Source of the DNA: Dyadobacter fermentans DSM 18053
GTDB taxonomy: Bacteria > Bacteroidota > Bacteroidia > Cytophagales > Spirosomataceae
Length of the DNA stretch: 64,000 bases
Assembly: GCF_000023125.1 (NCBI RefSeq)
Contig: NC_013037.1
Span: 5,372,501 to 5,436,500 of the forward strand
Reading direction: 5' to 3'
A program made the position numbers and the translations under genes. Under the pieces are notes generated by a model. It did no database searches. It was given only the letters and a program-made list of their open reading frames with translations, and was not told the DNA's origin. This document shows positions 18,601-28,356 of the stretch, in pieces. Each line of letters starts with the position of its first letter. Position 1 is the stretch's first letter.

Positions 18601-21600
18601 AATCCTCGACATCGCGTACTTCCCGAATGAACGGGGGATGTACAACTACAATACCGATCTCGACCAGAATGGCCGGATGAAGAATCCGAGAAACAATTTC
18701 GGGGCACTTAGCCGCGCGATCACTTCGGATAACGACTTTGATAATGCCAACATCGAGAGCATTGAATTCTGGGTGTTGGATCCATTTATCAACGACGATA
18801 ACGGTAAGGTACGCGACGGTTTCTCTAATGTGCCCAACACAACCGGAGGAAAGCTGGTGTTCAACCTGGGTGATATTTCCGAAGATGTGATCCCTGACGA
18901 ACGTTACAACTTCGAGAACGGCCTTCCGCTTGTGCCGAAGCAGGTGGGCGTCAATGTAGATTCAACCGCGTGGGGTTATGCTACCAAAGCGCAATACCTC
19001 ATCAACGCATTCAGTAATGAGGACGGAGCCAGAGAAAAGCAGGACGTGGGTCTCGATGGTTTGACCAACGAAGAAGAGCGCGCATTCTTCAAAAGCTTTA
19101 TCGACCGTCTGCCCGCCAACCTTACCGCCGAAGCACGCGCCAAGATCCTGGCCGACCCTTCCGGTGACGACTTCCAGTTCTTCCTCGGCGCGGACCTCGA
19201 CAGCGCGGACCTGAAAGTACTGGAGCGCTACAAAAACTACATCGGGATGGAGAACAACTCTCCCGAAAGCCAGGGAAGATCGGTGGACGTAACGCCGGCT
19301 TCGACTAACATTCCCGACGGCGAGGATATGAACGTCGACAATACCATTAACGACAACGAATCTTACTACGAATACGAAATTGACCTGAAGCCCGGCCAGC
19401 TGGAAGTAGGGAAGGGATATATTGTTGATAAAACGGTTAACACGAAAGACAACCAGAATTGGTACCTCTTCCGCGTCCCTATCAAGGAATTTACGGGTGT
19501 GGTGGGTAATATGAATGGATTTAAATCAATCCGTTTCATGCGCATGTACCTGACCGACTTCCAGCAGCCGGTGGTGCTGCGTTTCGCGCAATTGCAAATG
19601 GTGGGTCAGCAATACCGGAAATATACCTATAACCTCGACTCTCCCGGTTTGCAGGAAGTTCCTGAACCTTACGACGCCAAGTTTACTGTCGGAACGGTGA
19701 GTATTGAAGAAAACAGCCAGGCCAATAACAGTGCGAACAAATACGTGTACGACATGCCCCCGGGCTGGATACGCGACCTGGACAATACCCAGCGCCCGCC
19801 ATTGCAGCTGAACGAGCAGTCGATGAGCCTTTGTGTGACCGAACTTCGCGATGGTGATTCGCGCGCGGTTTTCAAAAATGTGAACCTCGACCTATTGTTC
19901 CGCAAGCGCCTCCGCATGTATGTACACATGCAAAACGAGCAGAGCGAGGACAACATGGTGGGTACATTCATGCGCATTGGAACTGACCTTACCCAAAACT
20001 ATTACGAGATCGACTTGTCGGCTTTGAAGGCTACCCGCCCTAACCAGAGCGCAAGGGAGGAAATATGGCCGGAAGGCAACGAGATCAACATCGCGCTGTC
20101 GGACCTGATCAATGCGAAGGCGCAGCGTAACCAGCAGATCGACAAAAACCTGAGCGTGCCGTACACCATTACCACAGCCGACGGACGATACAAACTGACC
20201 GTGGTGGGTAACCCCGACCTGAGTGCCGTAAAAGTGATGATGATCGGTGTACGCAACCCGAAGTCGGTGGATGAGCGTGCGAAGTCGTTTTGTATCTGGG
20301 TAGATGAAATGCACGTGGAAGGTTTTGACGATACGGGCGGTATGGCGGCGATTGCGCAGCTGAATGCCAAGCTGGCCGACTTCGCGACATTGACCGCCTC
20401 GGGGCGCATCGAGACATTCGGCTTCGGAACGGTGCAGCAGCGCATCGGCGAACGTTCGCGTAACTTCACATCCGAATATGGTTTCTCTTCCAACATTGCA
20501 TTGGATAAGCTGCTTCCGGCGAACTGGGGCTTCCAGATACCATTGTTTGTGAGCTATGACAGGCGGAATGTGAAGCCGCATTTCGACCCGCTTGACCCGG
20601 ATACGCCGCTGAGCACGTCGCTGGACAACCTCCGATCGGACGAGGAGCGGAACGGTTACCGGCGCATGGTGGAGGAAAATGCAGTGAAACGAGGATTTAA
20701 CTTCTCCAACGTCCGGAAAGTCAAAACGAAGCCCGGCGCCAAAAATCATTTCTACGATTTTGAGAACTTCGCATTCACCTACGCATTCAGCGACGACAAG
20801 CGCCGGAACATCCTGACGCAGGAATACAACCAGCGGGCTTACAAGGCAGGCATTGCCTACATGTACGCCAGCCAGCCGAAGGCGATCGAGCCATTCAAGA
20901 AGTGGAAGGCGACAGGCCGCTGGGCGGAGTTTATCAAGGAATTCAATGTGACGCTGCTGCCGAACATGGTATCGCTGCGAACGGATGTGGACCGCCGCTT
21001 CCTGAAAACACAGCTCCGCAACGCCGACCTCACGACCGACGGCATGCAGCCATTGTACGAAAAGTATTTCTGGTTTAATCGCTACTACGATTTCGGCTGG
21101 AACCTGACGCGCAACATGACTTTGACCTACGCGGCATCGGCCAACTCGATCATCGACGAGCCGGAAGGCGATATTGATACGGGAGAGAAAAAGGATTCGC
21201 TCTGGACTAACTTCAAAAAGCTGGGCCGTATCAAGAATTTTGACCAAAAAATTGACCTGACTTACCGCCTGCCGCTTGACAAAATTCCGGTGCTCGACTG
21301 GATGTCGGCCGATTATAAACATTCGATCGGCTATCAGTACCAGGCCAATGCGTTGAACCTGAAAGATACTACAGGTCTGCCATTTGGCGATATTATCCGC
21401 AACAGCCGCGAGCGGGGCGTTACGGGCAAGGTGGATTTTGTATTGCTTTATAACAAACTCCGCTACCTGAAATTCGCGAACACGCCATCCGTGGCAAGAA
21501 AGAATTTTGCCCGTAGCCCGGGTGATATCGAGGACATTGATATGCGCACTACCGACGTTGTCAAAGCGCTGACGAGGGCATTAATGACGGTTCGCGGGAT

Positions 21601-22912
21601 TAATTTCAGCTATTCGGTTTTGGAAACGACGGCACTGCCGGGCTATCTGAGAGCGCCTAAATACTTCGGTCTGGACAATGCGAATGCGCCCGGATTGGGC
21701 TTTGTGCTGGGCCAGCAGGACAGGAATTTCCAGGTGAAAGCGGCGGAAAAGGGCTGGATCACCAAGAGTCAGCAGCAGAATATGCCGTTCCAGCAAACCA
21801 TCGCGAAGAACTTCTCGGCCAATACCACATTGGAGCCATTCAAGGATTTCAGGCTGATCATCGAGGCGCGGCTTACGCGGCAGGATGCTTACCAGGAATT
21901 CTACCGGCCCGATTCTAGCGGAAATTTCATATCCCAAAGCCCGCTGCGGAATGGCCAGTTCAGCATGTCGTTCATGTCATTCCGGACGGCATTTGCTAAA
22001 ATGCGCCGCGATAATTCCTCGCCTGTGTTTGACAAATTCCGCGCATACCGCGCCATCCTCCGCGACCGCCTGAATGCGGAGAACAACAGTGGCGGGGAGT
22101 ATAATGAAACATCGCAGGACGTACTCATTTCATCCTTCTTTGCGGCCTACACCGGCAAGGATCCGAACACGGTACGTACCAACCCGTTCCTGAAATTCCC
22201 GATGCCGAACTGGGACCTGAGCTATTCGGGACTTTCGCAGCTGCCGGCATTCAAGCGCTTTTTCAGCTCGTTTACATTGCGGCACAAGTATATGTCCAAT
22301 TATAGTGTAGGTAACTTTACTTCGTCGCTGGATTATGAGGCGTTGTATGTGAACCTGGCCGTAACCGGCTATCCATTATCGTCGCGCTTGAATGATTTGG
22401 GCCAGTACATTCCGGTGTTTGCGATGAGCACCATTACACTTTCGGAGAAATTCCAGCCGCTCGTGGGCGTGGAGGTGCGCACGCAGAGCCGTGTGACCGC
22501 ACGTTTAGAGTACAATCGCGACCGTACGATCGCATTGAACCTATCGAACTCCCAACTAGCCGAGCTCTTCAATCAGGACATTACGGTGAATATTGGTTTT
22601 ACCAAAAACAATGTCCCGCTGCCGTTCAAGATCAATGGCGTGAAGAAGAAACTGAAAAACGACATGACGATGCAGCTCGCGATGACGTTCCGCGATACCC
22701 GCTCGATCCAGCGGAAGTTCGACGGCGAGAACATCCCTATCGCCGGTAACATCAACTTCCAGCTGCGCCCGACGGTGAATTATATGGTCAACAACCGGTT
22801 GAGCGTCCAATTCTATTTCGACCGCACGTTCAACGACCCGCTGGTTTCGAACTCGTTCTACCGTGCCAATACGGCTGGCGGCGTGCAGCTGAAATTCAAT
22901 TTGGCGGAATAG
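15656..22912 (+). CDS. sprA: Type IX secretion outer membrane translocon SprA (SOV)
   Basis: A 2418-residue protein with the length and features of SprA, the giant 36-strand outer membrane channel of the type IX secretion system that exports CTD-bearing proteins and gliding adhesins. An N-terminal hydrophobic segment precedes the conserved [20 protein letters not shown] region, and repeated beta-barrel strands run to the C-terminus (VQLKFNLAE). The start is TTG at 15656: no in-frame ATG is near and the signal-like segment begins there. A low-complexity Ala/Pro/Gly insertion lies at about residues 112-148. The gene is alone on its strand with gcvH 76 nt after it. Its presence implies T9SS in this organism. 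Confidence 0.95.
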   Translation: MSSTIYSYLFKVLSISAGAVFLVNVSGGKGEPYSEQAEEWAIIADTLREDTTKKNIDRSGSQLIMRWKDYYSNRISEPRPRSPFYLREPNNISTNIILDSTGKISVTEKIQTPGAPAPGGANDAGVATPGAPAPGGPAPGISMPGGALNYRLPERMDLATYDKIQEERAFKSLLREYAGRQDGNSAMGARGLLPKLDLPPGLTKLLGDDFINFKPTGFVALDLGLMHQFLDNPAIPIRQRRNTQFIFNEQININFDAKLGDQLGFQTNFDTKANFNFENAIKLNYKNPEESFIRKIEAGNINWAINSQLIPGVQNLFGLKTDLQFGRLSATFVASQQKSSKERITLRGGAQSRDFELRADTYDENRNFFLSQYFRNIYESSLQNTPTITSGVTVTRLEVYVTNRTTTTESLRNVVGFADLGEPAPYRAGNPNVQPVRSTSPASNDANGLYKTLTGNNAFRQVDNANTAITGLGLEKTTDYELLRGAKRLIVDRDFTFHPQLGYISLTNALRNDEVLAVSYEYTLNGRAFKVGELTEDYQARKDNEVIALKLLKSSTIRNNTKLPMWDLMMKNIYTLGTSQIDKQGFQLRVIYKDDQTGIDNPNLQESSIANIPLVRLAGLDRLNPVNDIQPDGNFDFVEGITIDSKTGRIIFPVLEPFGSNLSRKFGPGEDVYRNKYVFNELYRTTMIDAQQVSERNKFFIKGSYQSSGGAEVQLPFGVLETSVTVTSGGVPLSPGSDYIVEAQIGRVRILNTSVLNSGREIVIEYERPDMFQNQIRTLVGTRLDYVANRNLSVGLTAIKYKERTAGFLSRVSIGNEPVNNTMLGFDVNFRKDAPFLTKWLDALPLIQTKEMSTIQFKGEFAKLLPGVSKDVNNRSLVDDFEAARTIYDLSRQPQKWRLAAVPTKFRDGYDGKNLNYGYKRAKISAYTVDNIFGGAQGLGGGYQPPANFNEKDRENYYERLYLPTDIFPKRPIAGLVTYPQQILDIAYFPNERGMYNYNTDLDQNGRMKNPRNNFGALSRAITSDNDFDNANIESIEFWVLDPFINDDNGKVRDGFSNVPNTTGGKLVFNLGDISEDVIPDERYNFENGLPLVPKQVGVNVDSTAWGYATKAQYLINAFSNEDGAREKQDVGLDGLTNEEERAFFKSFIDRLPANLTAEARAKILADPSGDDFQFFLGADLDSADLKVLERYKNYIGMENNSPESQGRSVDVTPASTNIPDGEDMNVDNTINDNESYYEYEIDLKPGQLEVGKGYIVDKTVNTKDNQNWYLFRVPIKEFTGVVGNMNGFKSIRFMRMYLTDFQQPVVLRFAQLQMVGQQYRKYTYNLDSPGLQEVPEPYDAKFTVGTVSIEENSQANNSANKYVYDMPPGWIRDLDNTQRPPLQLNEQSMSLCVTELRDGDSRAVFKNVNLDLLFRKRLRMYVHMQNEQSEDNMVGTFMRIGTDLTQNYYEIDLSALKATRPNQSAREEIWPEGNEINIALSDLINAKAQRNQQIDKNLSVPYTITTADGRYKLTVVGNPDLSAVKVMMIGVRNPKSVDERAKSFCIWVDEMHVEGFDDTGGMAAIAQLNAKLADFATLTASGRIETFGFGTVQQRIGERSRNFTSEYGFSSNIALDKLLPANWGFQIPLFVSYDRRNVKPHFDPLDPDTPLSTSLDNLRSDEERNGYRRMVEENAVKRGFNFSNVRKVKTKPGAKNHFYDFENFAFTYAFSDDKRRNILTQEYNQRAYKAGIAYMYASQPKAIEPFKKWKATGRWAEFIKEFNVTLLPNMVSLRTDVDRRFLKTQLRNADLTTDGMQPLYEKYFWFNRYYDFGWNLTRNMTLTYAASANSIIDEPEGDIDTGEKKDSLWTNFKKLGRIKNFDQKIDLTYRLPLDKIPVLDWMSADYKHSIGYQYQANALNLKDTTGLPFGDIIRNSRERGVTGKVDFVLLYNKLRYLKFANTPSVARKNFARSPGDIEDIDMRTTDVVKALTRALMTVRGINFSYSVLETTALPGYLRAPKYFGLDNANAPGLGFVLGQQDRNFQVKAAEKGWITKSQQQNMPFQQTIAKNFSANTTLEPFKDFRLIIEARLTRQDAYQEFYRPDSSGNFISQSPLRNGQFSMSFMSFRTAFAKMRRDNSSPVFDKFRAYRAILRDRLNAENNSGGEYNETSQDVLISSFFAAYTGKDPNTVRTNPFLKFPMPNWDLSYSGLSQLPAFKRFFSSFTLRHKYMSNYSVGNFTSSLDYEALYVNLAVTGYPLSSRLNDLGQYIPVFAMSTITLSEKFQPLVGVEVRTQSRVTARLEYNRDRTIALNLSNSQLAELFNQDITVNIGFTKNNVPLPFKINGVKKKLKNDMTMQLAMTFRDTRSIQRKFDGENIPIAGNINFQLRPTVNYMVNNRLSVQFYFDRTFNDPLVSNSFYRANTAGGVQLKFNLAE

Positions 22913-22920
22913 CATTTTGA

Positions 22921-22952
22921 TTTGGAAAATACAGCTTACATCGTGTAATTTG
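22921..22952 (+). promoter_or_regulatory. Candidate gcvH promoter
   Basis: TTTG (22921-22924), 21 nt, then TAATTTG followed by C (22946-22952), a one-base-shorter version of the TAnnTTTG element, 36 nt before the gcvH ATG. Confidence 0.4.
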
Positions 22953-22988
22953 CGCTCCAAAGATGTTCACTACTTACCTGATTTTATC

Positions 22989-23369
22989 ATGAATTTTCCA
23001 TCAGAACTGAAATACACAGAAGATCACGAATGGATTCGTATTGAAGGAGATACGGCAATTATCGGAATCACCGACCATGCTCAGAACGAATTAGGTGACA
23101 TTGTGTATGTGGACATTAACACGATTGGCGAAGCACTCGGCAAAGGTGAGGTTTTCGGATCGGTGGAAGCGGTGAAAACGGTTTCAGATCTTTTTATTCC
23201 CGTAGCAGGAACAGTACTCGAAGTGAACCCTGAACTGGACGGTGAACCCGAGCTCGTAAACACAGATCCTTACGGCCGCGGCTGGATGGTGAAAATCAGC
23301 CTGGCTAACCCCGGCGATGAAGACGGATTGCTGTCTGCCGAGGATTACCAGAAATTTATAGGTGCCTGA
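22989..23369 (+). CDS. gcvH: Glycine cleavage system H protein
   Basis: A 126-residue lipoyl carrier protein that shuttles the aminomethyl group between the P, T and L proteins of glycine cleavage. The lipoylation site is Lys63 in [12 protein letters not shown], the family signature. The conserved N-terminus [15 protein letters not shown] sets the start at the ATG at 22989. An upstream in-frame ATG at 22917 would add unconserved residues. A terminator follows 11 nt after the stop. Confidence 0.97.
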   Translation: MNFPSELKYTEDHEWIRIEGDTAIIGITDHAQNELGDIVYVDINTIGEALGKGEVFGSVEAVKTVSDLFIPVAGTVLEVNPELDGEPELVNTDPYGRGWMVKISLANPGDEDGLLSAEDYQKFIGA

Positions 23370-23380
23370 TATTAGGTTTG

Positions 23381-23406
23381 AAGCTCCATTCGGAGCTTTT
23401 TTTTTG
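23381..23406 (+). terminator. Terminator downstream of gcvH
   Basis: AAGCTCC, an ATTC loop and GGAGCTT form a 7-bp stem directly followed by a long T run. Confidence 0.9.
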
Positions 23407-23450
23407 AAACCGGGGCCATGCTGCATTCCGGTGTTTAGTTTGAAATAAAT

Positions 23451-24734
23451 ATGAAATTGTTAGTTAGCTCGGTTCGGGTAATTGATAAAAAATCGCCCTT
23501 CAATGGTCAGGTGAAAGATATCCTGATCGAAGGCGGGCGCATTCAGCAAATTGGCGATGGCCTCGACGCAGGCGATGCGCAGGTGATCGACGGCACGGGC
23601 CTGCACGTATCCGCAGGCTGGGTGGACATGCGCGTACAAGGCCGCGACCCCGGTTTCGAGCATAAGGAAGACTTGCGCTCGGTACGCGAAGCGGCGGCGC
23701 ACGGCGGGTTTACGGAAATTGTCCTGTTGCCGAATACGCAGCCGGTAGTTGATACGAAAGACACGCTGAATTACATTCGGCACAGCGGCTTCGGCGGGCT
23801 GGTGACACTGCACCCGGCCGCGGCGGTAACCAAGAAAGCCGACGGCGTGGACTTCACCGAAATGATGGACCTGCACCAGGCAGGCGCCATTGCATTTACA
23901 GATGGTGAAAACCCGGTGCAGAATGCGGACTTGCTTTTAAAAACCATTCTATACCTCCGCCCGCTGAATGCATTGCTCATCAACCGCCCGGAGGACCGTG
24001 AGCTCACGCTGTACGGGCAAATGCACGAAGGCGTCACCAGCACGCTCGTAGGCATGAAGGGAATGCCAGCATTGGCAGAAGAAATGATGCTCATCCGCGA
24101 TTTGAAGTTGCTGGAATATGCATTGGAAAAAAACACCTACGACACTTCGGCACCAGTACTCCACGTTTCGCTGCTATCCACTGTGCGGGGTGTGGAACTG
24201 ATCCGCGAAGCAAAAGCGAAAGGCCTGCCCGTTTCGGCCGACATTGCCGCGCACCAGCTCGCATTCGAAGACAAAGACCTCATTAGCTTCGATACCAACC
24301 TGAAAGTAAACCCGCCATTCCGCTCAGCGCAAGACAATGCGGCATTGCGGCAAGGTTTGGCGGACGGTACCATCGACGCTATCGTTTCCGACCATAACCC
24401 ACACGACGAGGAAAGCAAAAACCTCGAATTCGACCATGCAGATTTTGGCATAACCGGTCTCGAAACGGCATTTGCATTGTCGGTCATGCATTCAGGGCTC
24501 GCATTGGAAGAGGTGATTGAAAAACTCACGGCACAGCCGCGCCACATCCTGCGCCTGCCGGAAGTAAGCATTGCAGAGGGCACGGCAGCGAACCTGACGT
24601 TCTTTGATCCGAATGCGGAGTGGGTGTTTGGAAAAACGTATTCCAAATCCAAAAATACGCCGTTCCTGGGCCAGACGCTGAGAGGGAAGGTAAGAGGGGT
24701 GATTAACAATGGTAAACAGGAGTGGTTTCAATGA
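23451..24734 (+). CDS. Dihydroorotase-like protein lacking the usual HxH metal site
   Basis: A 427-residue amidohydrolase of the class I dihydroorotase type (third step of pyrimidine synthesis). The fold landmarks are present, including GWVDM (residues 56-60), HVSLLSTVRGVELI, SDHNPHDEESK and GITGLETAFALS. The HxHxR metal-binding strand reads RVQGR (61-65), so both histidines are replaced by Arg61 and Gln63, and the PHHL site reads AHQL. In other bacteria such PyrC-prime proteins are inactive partners of aspartate transcarbamoylase or paralogues of an active enzyme. I therefore infer a structural or altered role and do not assign pyrC. The gene overlaps the next by 4 nt. Confidence 0.85.
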   Translation: MKLLVSSVRVIDKKSPFNGQVKDILIEGGRIQQIGDGLDAGDAQVIDGTGLHVSAGWVDMRVQGRDPGFEHKEDLRSVREAAAHGGFTEIVLLPNTQPVVDTKDTLNYIRHSGFGGLVTLHPAAAVTKKADGVDFTEMMDLHQAGAIAFTDGENPVQNADLLLKTILYLRPLNALLINRPEDRELTLYGQMHEGVTSTLVGMKGMPALAEEMMLIRDLKLLEYALEKNTYDTSAPVLHVSLLSTVRGVELIREAKAKGLPVSADIAAHQLAFEDKDLISFDTNLKVNPPFRSAQDNAALRQGLADGTIDAIVSDHNPHDEESKNLEFDHADFGITGLETAFALSVMHSGLALEEVIEKLTAQPRHILRLPEVSIAEGTAANLTFFDPNAEWVFGKTYSKSKNTPFLGQTLRGKVRGVINNGKQEWFQ

Positions 24735-25294
24735 ATTCGATTATCGCATATTTTAATAAACCGATTTTAAAGTACTCGCTGCTGTTCGGGTTGGTGCTGG
24801 GCATATTGGTGTTTGCGTTCTTCCTGGGCTTGTATGCGATGGACATTGTGCCGCTGGGCAACAACAAGGTGCTCGACATCGGCATCCACATTATCCTCAT
24901 CGCCGGCGCGTGCTGGTACTACCGCAAGAAAGTCGGGAACGGCTTTTTGCATTTGTGGGAAGCTTTAACCATCGGTTACGTTGTAAATACCATTGGTGCA
25001 TTGATTGCCGGCTGGCTGATCTATTTTTTTGTAACTTACATTGACCCTTCTGTTTTCGCAGGATACATTGCCCAGATGAAGGACCTGATGATGCAGGGTA
25101 AAGCCGAGCTCGTCAAGAACATCGGGGAGGCCGAATTTCAGAAAATGTACAATGGCGTTGGGGAAATGAAGACCTCGGAGATCATCACCGACGAAGTAGG
25201 GAAGAAAACAGTCATGGCGATCATCCCGATCCTGGTGATTTCATTGATTTTGAGAAAACAGGATTACAGTATCCTTCAAAACAACAAATCTTAA
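24731..25294 (+). CDS. DUF4199 domain membrane protein (first of a tandem pair)
   Basis: A 187-residue protein of the Bacteroidota DUF4199 family, function unknown. Four membrane segments are visible: FGLVLGILVFAFFLGLYAM, IGIHIILIAGACWYY, TIGALIAGWLIYFFV, and MAIIPILVISLIL near the end. The ATG at 24731 was chosen because it forms an ATGA overlap with the stop of the dihydroorotase-like gene. A GTG at 24722 is possible. A second DUF4199 gene follows 8 nt downstream. Confidence 0.85.
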   Translation: MNSIIAYFNKPILKYSLLFGLVLGILVFAFFLGLYAMDIVPLGNNKVLDIGIHIILIAGACWYYRKKVGNGFLHLWEALTIGYVVNTIGALIAGWLIYFFVTYIDPSVFAGYIAQMKDLMMQGKAELVKNIGEAEFQKMYNGVGEMKTSEIITDEVGKKTVMAIIPILVISLILRKQDYSILQNNKS

Positions 25295-25302
25295 ACCTTC
25301 AC

Positions 25303-25818
25303 ATGGAAGAAAAAACCTCTACCGCTCGTGTTGCCTTGAAATATGGCCTCGTGGTCGCCGTTGTAACGATGGTGTATTCCACGATCCTGTATGTGGCCGG
25401 GCTCGGCTCGAACAGAATGCTGGCCTCGCTGACGTACGTGTTCATGATCGTCGCGATTGTGCTTGCCATGAAGGATTTTCGCGAGAAAAACGGAGGTTTT
25501 ATCAGCTATGGCGAAGGGCTCGGGCTGGGCTCGCTCACTTCGGCGGTGCTGGGGCTGCTGAGTTCTGCATTCACTATTTTCTATCTGCAATTCATTGACT
25601 CTAACATGCTGACCCAAAGTCTAGACCAGATGCGCGAGGAGCTGGAAGGCAAGGGAATGGACGATGCGCAGATTGAGCAGGCGATCGAAATGTCCCAGAA
25701 ATTCATGTCGCCCGGCATCATGTTTGTCACGGTGATTCTGGGCTACCTGGTGATGGGCTTCATTTTTTCGCTCATCATCGCGGCCATTATGCGCAAGGAA
25801 AAGCCGGTTTTTGAATAA
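25303..25818 (+). CDS. DUF4199 domain membrane protein (second of a tandem pair)
   Basis: A 171-residue DUF4199 protein with the same layout as its upstream neighbour. Membrane helices lie around residues 14-34 and 39-56, a third carries GEGLGLGSLTSAVLGLLSSA, a charged loop follows (MREELEGKGMDDAQIEQAIE), and the last helix is MFVTVILGYLVMGFIFSLII. It appears to be an ancient tandem duplicate within one operon (dihydroorotase-like, DUF4199, DUF4199, then gldF 37 nt later). Function is unknown. Confidence 0.85.
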   Translation: MEEKTSTARVALKYGLVVAVVTMVYSTILYVAGLGSNRMLASLTYVFMIVAIVLAMKDFREKNGGFISYGEGLGLGSLTSAVLGLLSSAFTIFYLQFIDSNMLTQSLDQMREELEGKGMDDAQIEQAIEMSQKFMSPGIMFVTVILGYLVMGFIFSLIIAAIMRKEKPVFE

Positions 25819-25855
25819 GAATCCCGGAAAAGACTTTTAAAATAATCCCCGAATA

Positions 25856-26584
25856 GTGTTAGCAATCTTCCGAAAAGAGGTAGCCAGTTTTTTCAACTCA
25901 TTGATCGCCTACATTGTGATGGCGGTCTTTCTGACGGCTATCGGCCTGATCGTCTGGGTTTTTCCCGATTCCAATATCCTCGACTACGGTTACGCCGACC
26001 TCGGCTCGTTTTTCGGCCTTGCGCCTTATGTGCTCATTTTCCTGATACCGGCCATTACCATGCGGTCGCTGGCCGAGGAATCGCGGAATGGCACGCTGGA
26101 ACTGCTGCTTACCAAGCCCATTCGCAATATTGACCTCGTACTCGGCAAGTTCCTGGCCAACTGGGTGCTGGTAGTGCTTACATTGCTGCCGACGCTCATT
26201 TATTATTATAGTGTATATCAATTGGGAAACCCGGTCGGCGACGTGGACTCTGCGGCTGTGGCGGGCTCTTACCTTGGGCTGCTGCTGCTGAGCGGCGTGT
26301 TGGTGGCGATGGGCGTGTGGGCTTCCTCGCTGAATGACAACCAGATCGTCGCATTCATTCTCGGCGTGTTTCTGGCATTCATCTGGTATGTCGGTTTTGG
26401 CGCGGTTTCGGGGATGTTTGGAGATGGGTTCGCGGCCAATCTGCTTTCCGGTATAGCCCTGGACGTTCAGTACCAGGCATTGGGCAAGGGGCTTATCGAC
26501 TCCCGCAATGTGATCTACCTGCTCAGTCTGATCATCTTCTTTATCTTCCTGACGCTCTGGCGGGTAGAAAGTATGCGGAAGTGA
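25856..26584 (+). CDS. gldF: Gliding motility-associated ABC transporter permease GldF
   Basis: A 242-residue six-helix ABC-2-type permease matching GldF: the N-terminus (MLAIFRKEVASFFNSLIAYIV), the cytoplasmic motif SLAEESRNGTLELLLTKPI, and further helices ending at IFFIFLTLWRVESM. GldF works with GldG and the GldA ATPase in gliding bacteria. The start is GTG at 25856, and no ATG is available without losing the conserved N-terminus. gldG normally follows directly, but here an unrelated sigma factor lies downstream. Confidence 0.9.
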   Translation: MLAIFRKEVASFFNSLIAYIVMAVFLTAIGLIVWVFPDSNILDYGYADLGSFFGLAPYVLIFLIPAITMRSLAEESRNGTLELLLTKPIRNIDLVLGKFLANWVLVVLTLLPTLIYYYSVYQLGNPVGDVDSAAVAGSYLGLLLLSGVLVAMGVWASSLNDNQIVAFILGVFLAFIWYVGFGAVSGMFGDGFAANLLSGIALDVQYQALGKGLIDSRNVIYLLSLIIFFIFLTLWRVESMRK

Positions 26585-26787
26585 CATCTTATCATGCAAT
26601 CATTTTGTGCCGTCAATCCAAGTGCGTGTGTTTGTTCGTATATCATTAAAAGCACACTACGATGAGCAGCACTTACACACGGACCGGGGCACCAAAGATT
26701 CCACCTTCTCTGCTGATATCTTTTTCGTACGGAAACGCGGCTATAATTTGTTACAGTCCGTCGAGCCATACCGGAAATTTTATTAGA

Positions 26788-27372
26788 TTGCCAGTAAGTA
26801 ATTTACAATTAACTATTAAGCAACTCTTGGCGACCAGCAAGGTAAAATACTCGGAAGAGGAATTGGTGTCAGCTCTGAAAAAAAACGAGCGAAACGCCTT
26901 TGAATTCCTGTACGACCATTACTCAGGAGCTTTGTTTAATATCATTTCAAAGACGTTGAGGGACGAGGAGAAAGCCGCAGATGTGTTACAGGAATGCTTT
27001 CTTAAGATTTGGAAAAATATAGAATCCTATAATCCGGAGAAAGGACGATTGTTTACATGGATTATGAATATCGCGCGGAACGGTGCGATAGACGCAGTCA
27101 GGGCGGAGGGCCGGAAGCCGGCAATGGATGATATTGAAAACACGGTGGTCCTTAATGAGAAGGATACGTACGAAGATTCACAGACAATCAGTTCGGACAT
27201 GAAGGCGATTGTCGACATGCTCAGGCCCGAACGGAAAATACTCATCGACATGGCCTATTTCCAGGGCTACACGCATGAGGAAATATCCGAAGAGCTCAGC
27301 ATTCCGCTCGGCACCGTGAAATCGCGCATCCGAACCGCATTACAAGAGTTAAAACAATACTTTGCAGTATGA
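26788..27372 (+). CDS. ECF-type RNA polymerase sigma factor
   Basis: A sigma-70 family ECF factor. The region 2 signature DEEKAADVLQECFLKIWKN and the region 4 HTH GYTHEEISEELSIPLGTVKSRI are clear. Bacteroidota ECF factors of this type typically answer to an anti-sigma partner, encoded next with an ATGA overlap. The start is uncertain. An in-frame ATG at 26662 adds about 40 unlike residues, so I prefer the TTG at 26788 (giving 194 residues), about 30 nt after a TATAATTTG sequence (26742-26750) that could be the -7 element. The TTG at 26827 is a further option. Confidence 0.88.
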   Translation: MPVSNLQLTIKQLLATSKVKYSEEELVSALKKNERNAFEFLYDHYSGALFNIISKTLRDEEKAADVLQECFLKIWKNIESYNPEKGRLFTWIMNIARNGAIDAVRAEGRKPAMDDIENTVVLNEKDTYEDSQTISSDMKAIVDMLRPERKILIDMAYFQGYTHEEISEELSIPLGTVKSRIRTALQELKQYFAV

Positions 27373-28262
27373 ATATCCAAGCCTATATAGAGTCCGGTAT
27401 ATTGGAGGAATATGTATTGGGCACTGTCTCTCCCCAGGAGAAACAGGAGGTGGAGTGTATGTCGCATATTTACCCTGAGATCAAGGAAGAGCTGTTGCGT
27501 ACCGAAAGTGCATTGGAAGAATATGCACTGAAACACCAGGCAACGCCGCCCCCTTCATTGAAGGATTCGATTTTTGCGCAGATGAATTTCGACGCTGCGC
27601 CGGAAGGAGAAGAGCAGTCCGAAGAAACCGACGAAAAGATTATCCCGCTCGCCGACGGCACCGCCACCGTGCAGCCGGCACCCGTGGAAGCGCCCGTGAT
27701 CGACCATGCGTTCGACCGCGTGGAAACGCAGGTCGTGACGCCCACCTGGGCCAAACTGGCCGTAGCGGCTGCGGTATTGCTCGCATTGTTTGCAGGATGG
27801 TCGGCCATGCAGATGACCGACATGAAGAGCGCCAACAACGAAGCCGTAGCCAAAGTGGAAAGCATGGAGGCCGATATGGCGGCGATGAAAGCGCAGACCG
27901 AATACAACGAGGCCGTAGCCGCGCTGTTCCGCAGCCCTACTTACAAGCACGTGCATTTGGCAGGCTTGCCCAAGTCGCCCGAAAGCGCCGTATCCGCATT
28001 CTGGAACACGCAGACTAACGAAGTGCTGCTGGACGTGCAAAACCTCCCTGCCGCGCCCCAGGGCAAGCAATACCAGCTTTGGAGCATCGTGGACGGCAAA
28101 CCGGTAGACATTGGTATGCTGGACAATGCATTCACGGGCAAAGTTTTGAAAATGAAAAACACCAAAGCCGGTTCCGCCGCATTCGCCATTACTTTGGAAA
28201 AAGAAGGCGGCAACCCGACCCCGACGATGGAGGAAATGTATGTGATGGGGAAAGTGGTGTAG
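27369..28262 (+). CDS. Anti-sigma factor, RskA-type
   Basis: A 297-residue single-pass membrane protein. The N-terminal helical sigma-binding region (ESGILEEYVLGTVSPQEKQEVE) faces the cytoplasm, a Pro/Ala/Glu-rich linker follows, and one membrane helix lies at residues 128-147. The extracytoplasmic RskA domain has the signature LLDVQNLPAAPQGKQYQLW and VDIGMLDNAFTGK. It overlaps the sigma gene by 4 nt, so the two are translationally coupled. By family knowledge it sequesters the sigma factor until a signal triggers release. No HxxxCxxC zinc motif is present. Confidence 0.9.
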   Translation: MNIQAYIESGILEEYVLGTVSPQEKQEVECMSHIYPEIKEELLRTESALEEYALKHQATPPPSLKDSIFAQMNFDAAPEGEEQSEETDEKIIPLADGTATVQPAPVEAPVIDHAFDRVETQVVTPTWAKLAVAAAVLLALFAGWSAMQMTDMKSANNEAVAKVESMEADMAAMKAQTEYNEAVAALFRSPTYKHVHLAGLPKSPESAVSAFWNTQTNEVLLDVQNLPAAPQGKQYQLWSIVDGKPVDIGMLDNAFTGKVLKMKNTKAGSAAFAITLEKEGGNPTPTMEEMYVMGKVV

Positions 28263-28287
28263 TAAATTGATTTGTAAAATAATACGC

Positions 28288-28330
28288 GCTCATTGCGGGG
28301 TGAAAGCCTTGCAATGAGCTTTCTTTTTTT
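28288..28330 (+). terminator. Terminator downstream of the sigma/anti-sigma operon
   Basis: GCTCATTGC (28288-28296) and GCAATGAGC (28311-28319) form a perfect 9-bp stem with a 14-nt loop, followed by TTTCTTTTTTT. Confidence 0.88.
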
Positions 28331-28356
28331 GATTCCTAAATCACATTTTAACTTTT

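Noticed and set aside
19892..21322. 476-codon minus-strand frame opposite sprA
   Set aside because: Antisense to a well-supported gene and a typical by-product of GC-rich codon bias. It has no recognisable domain.
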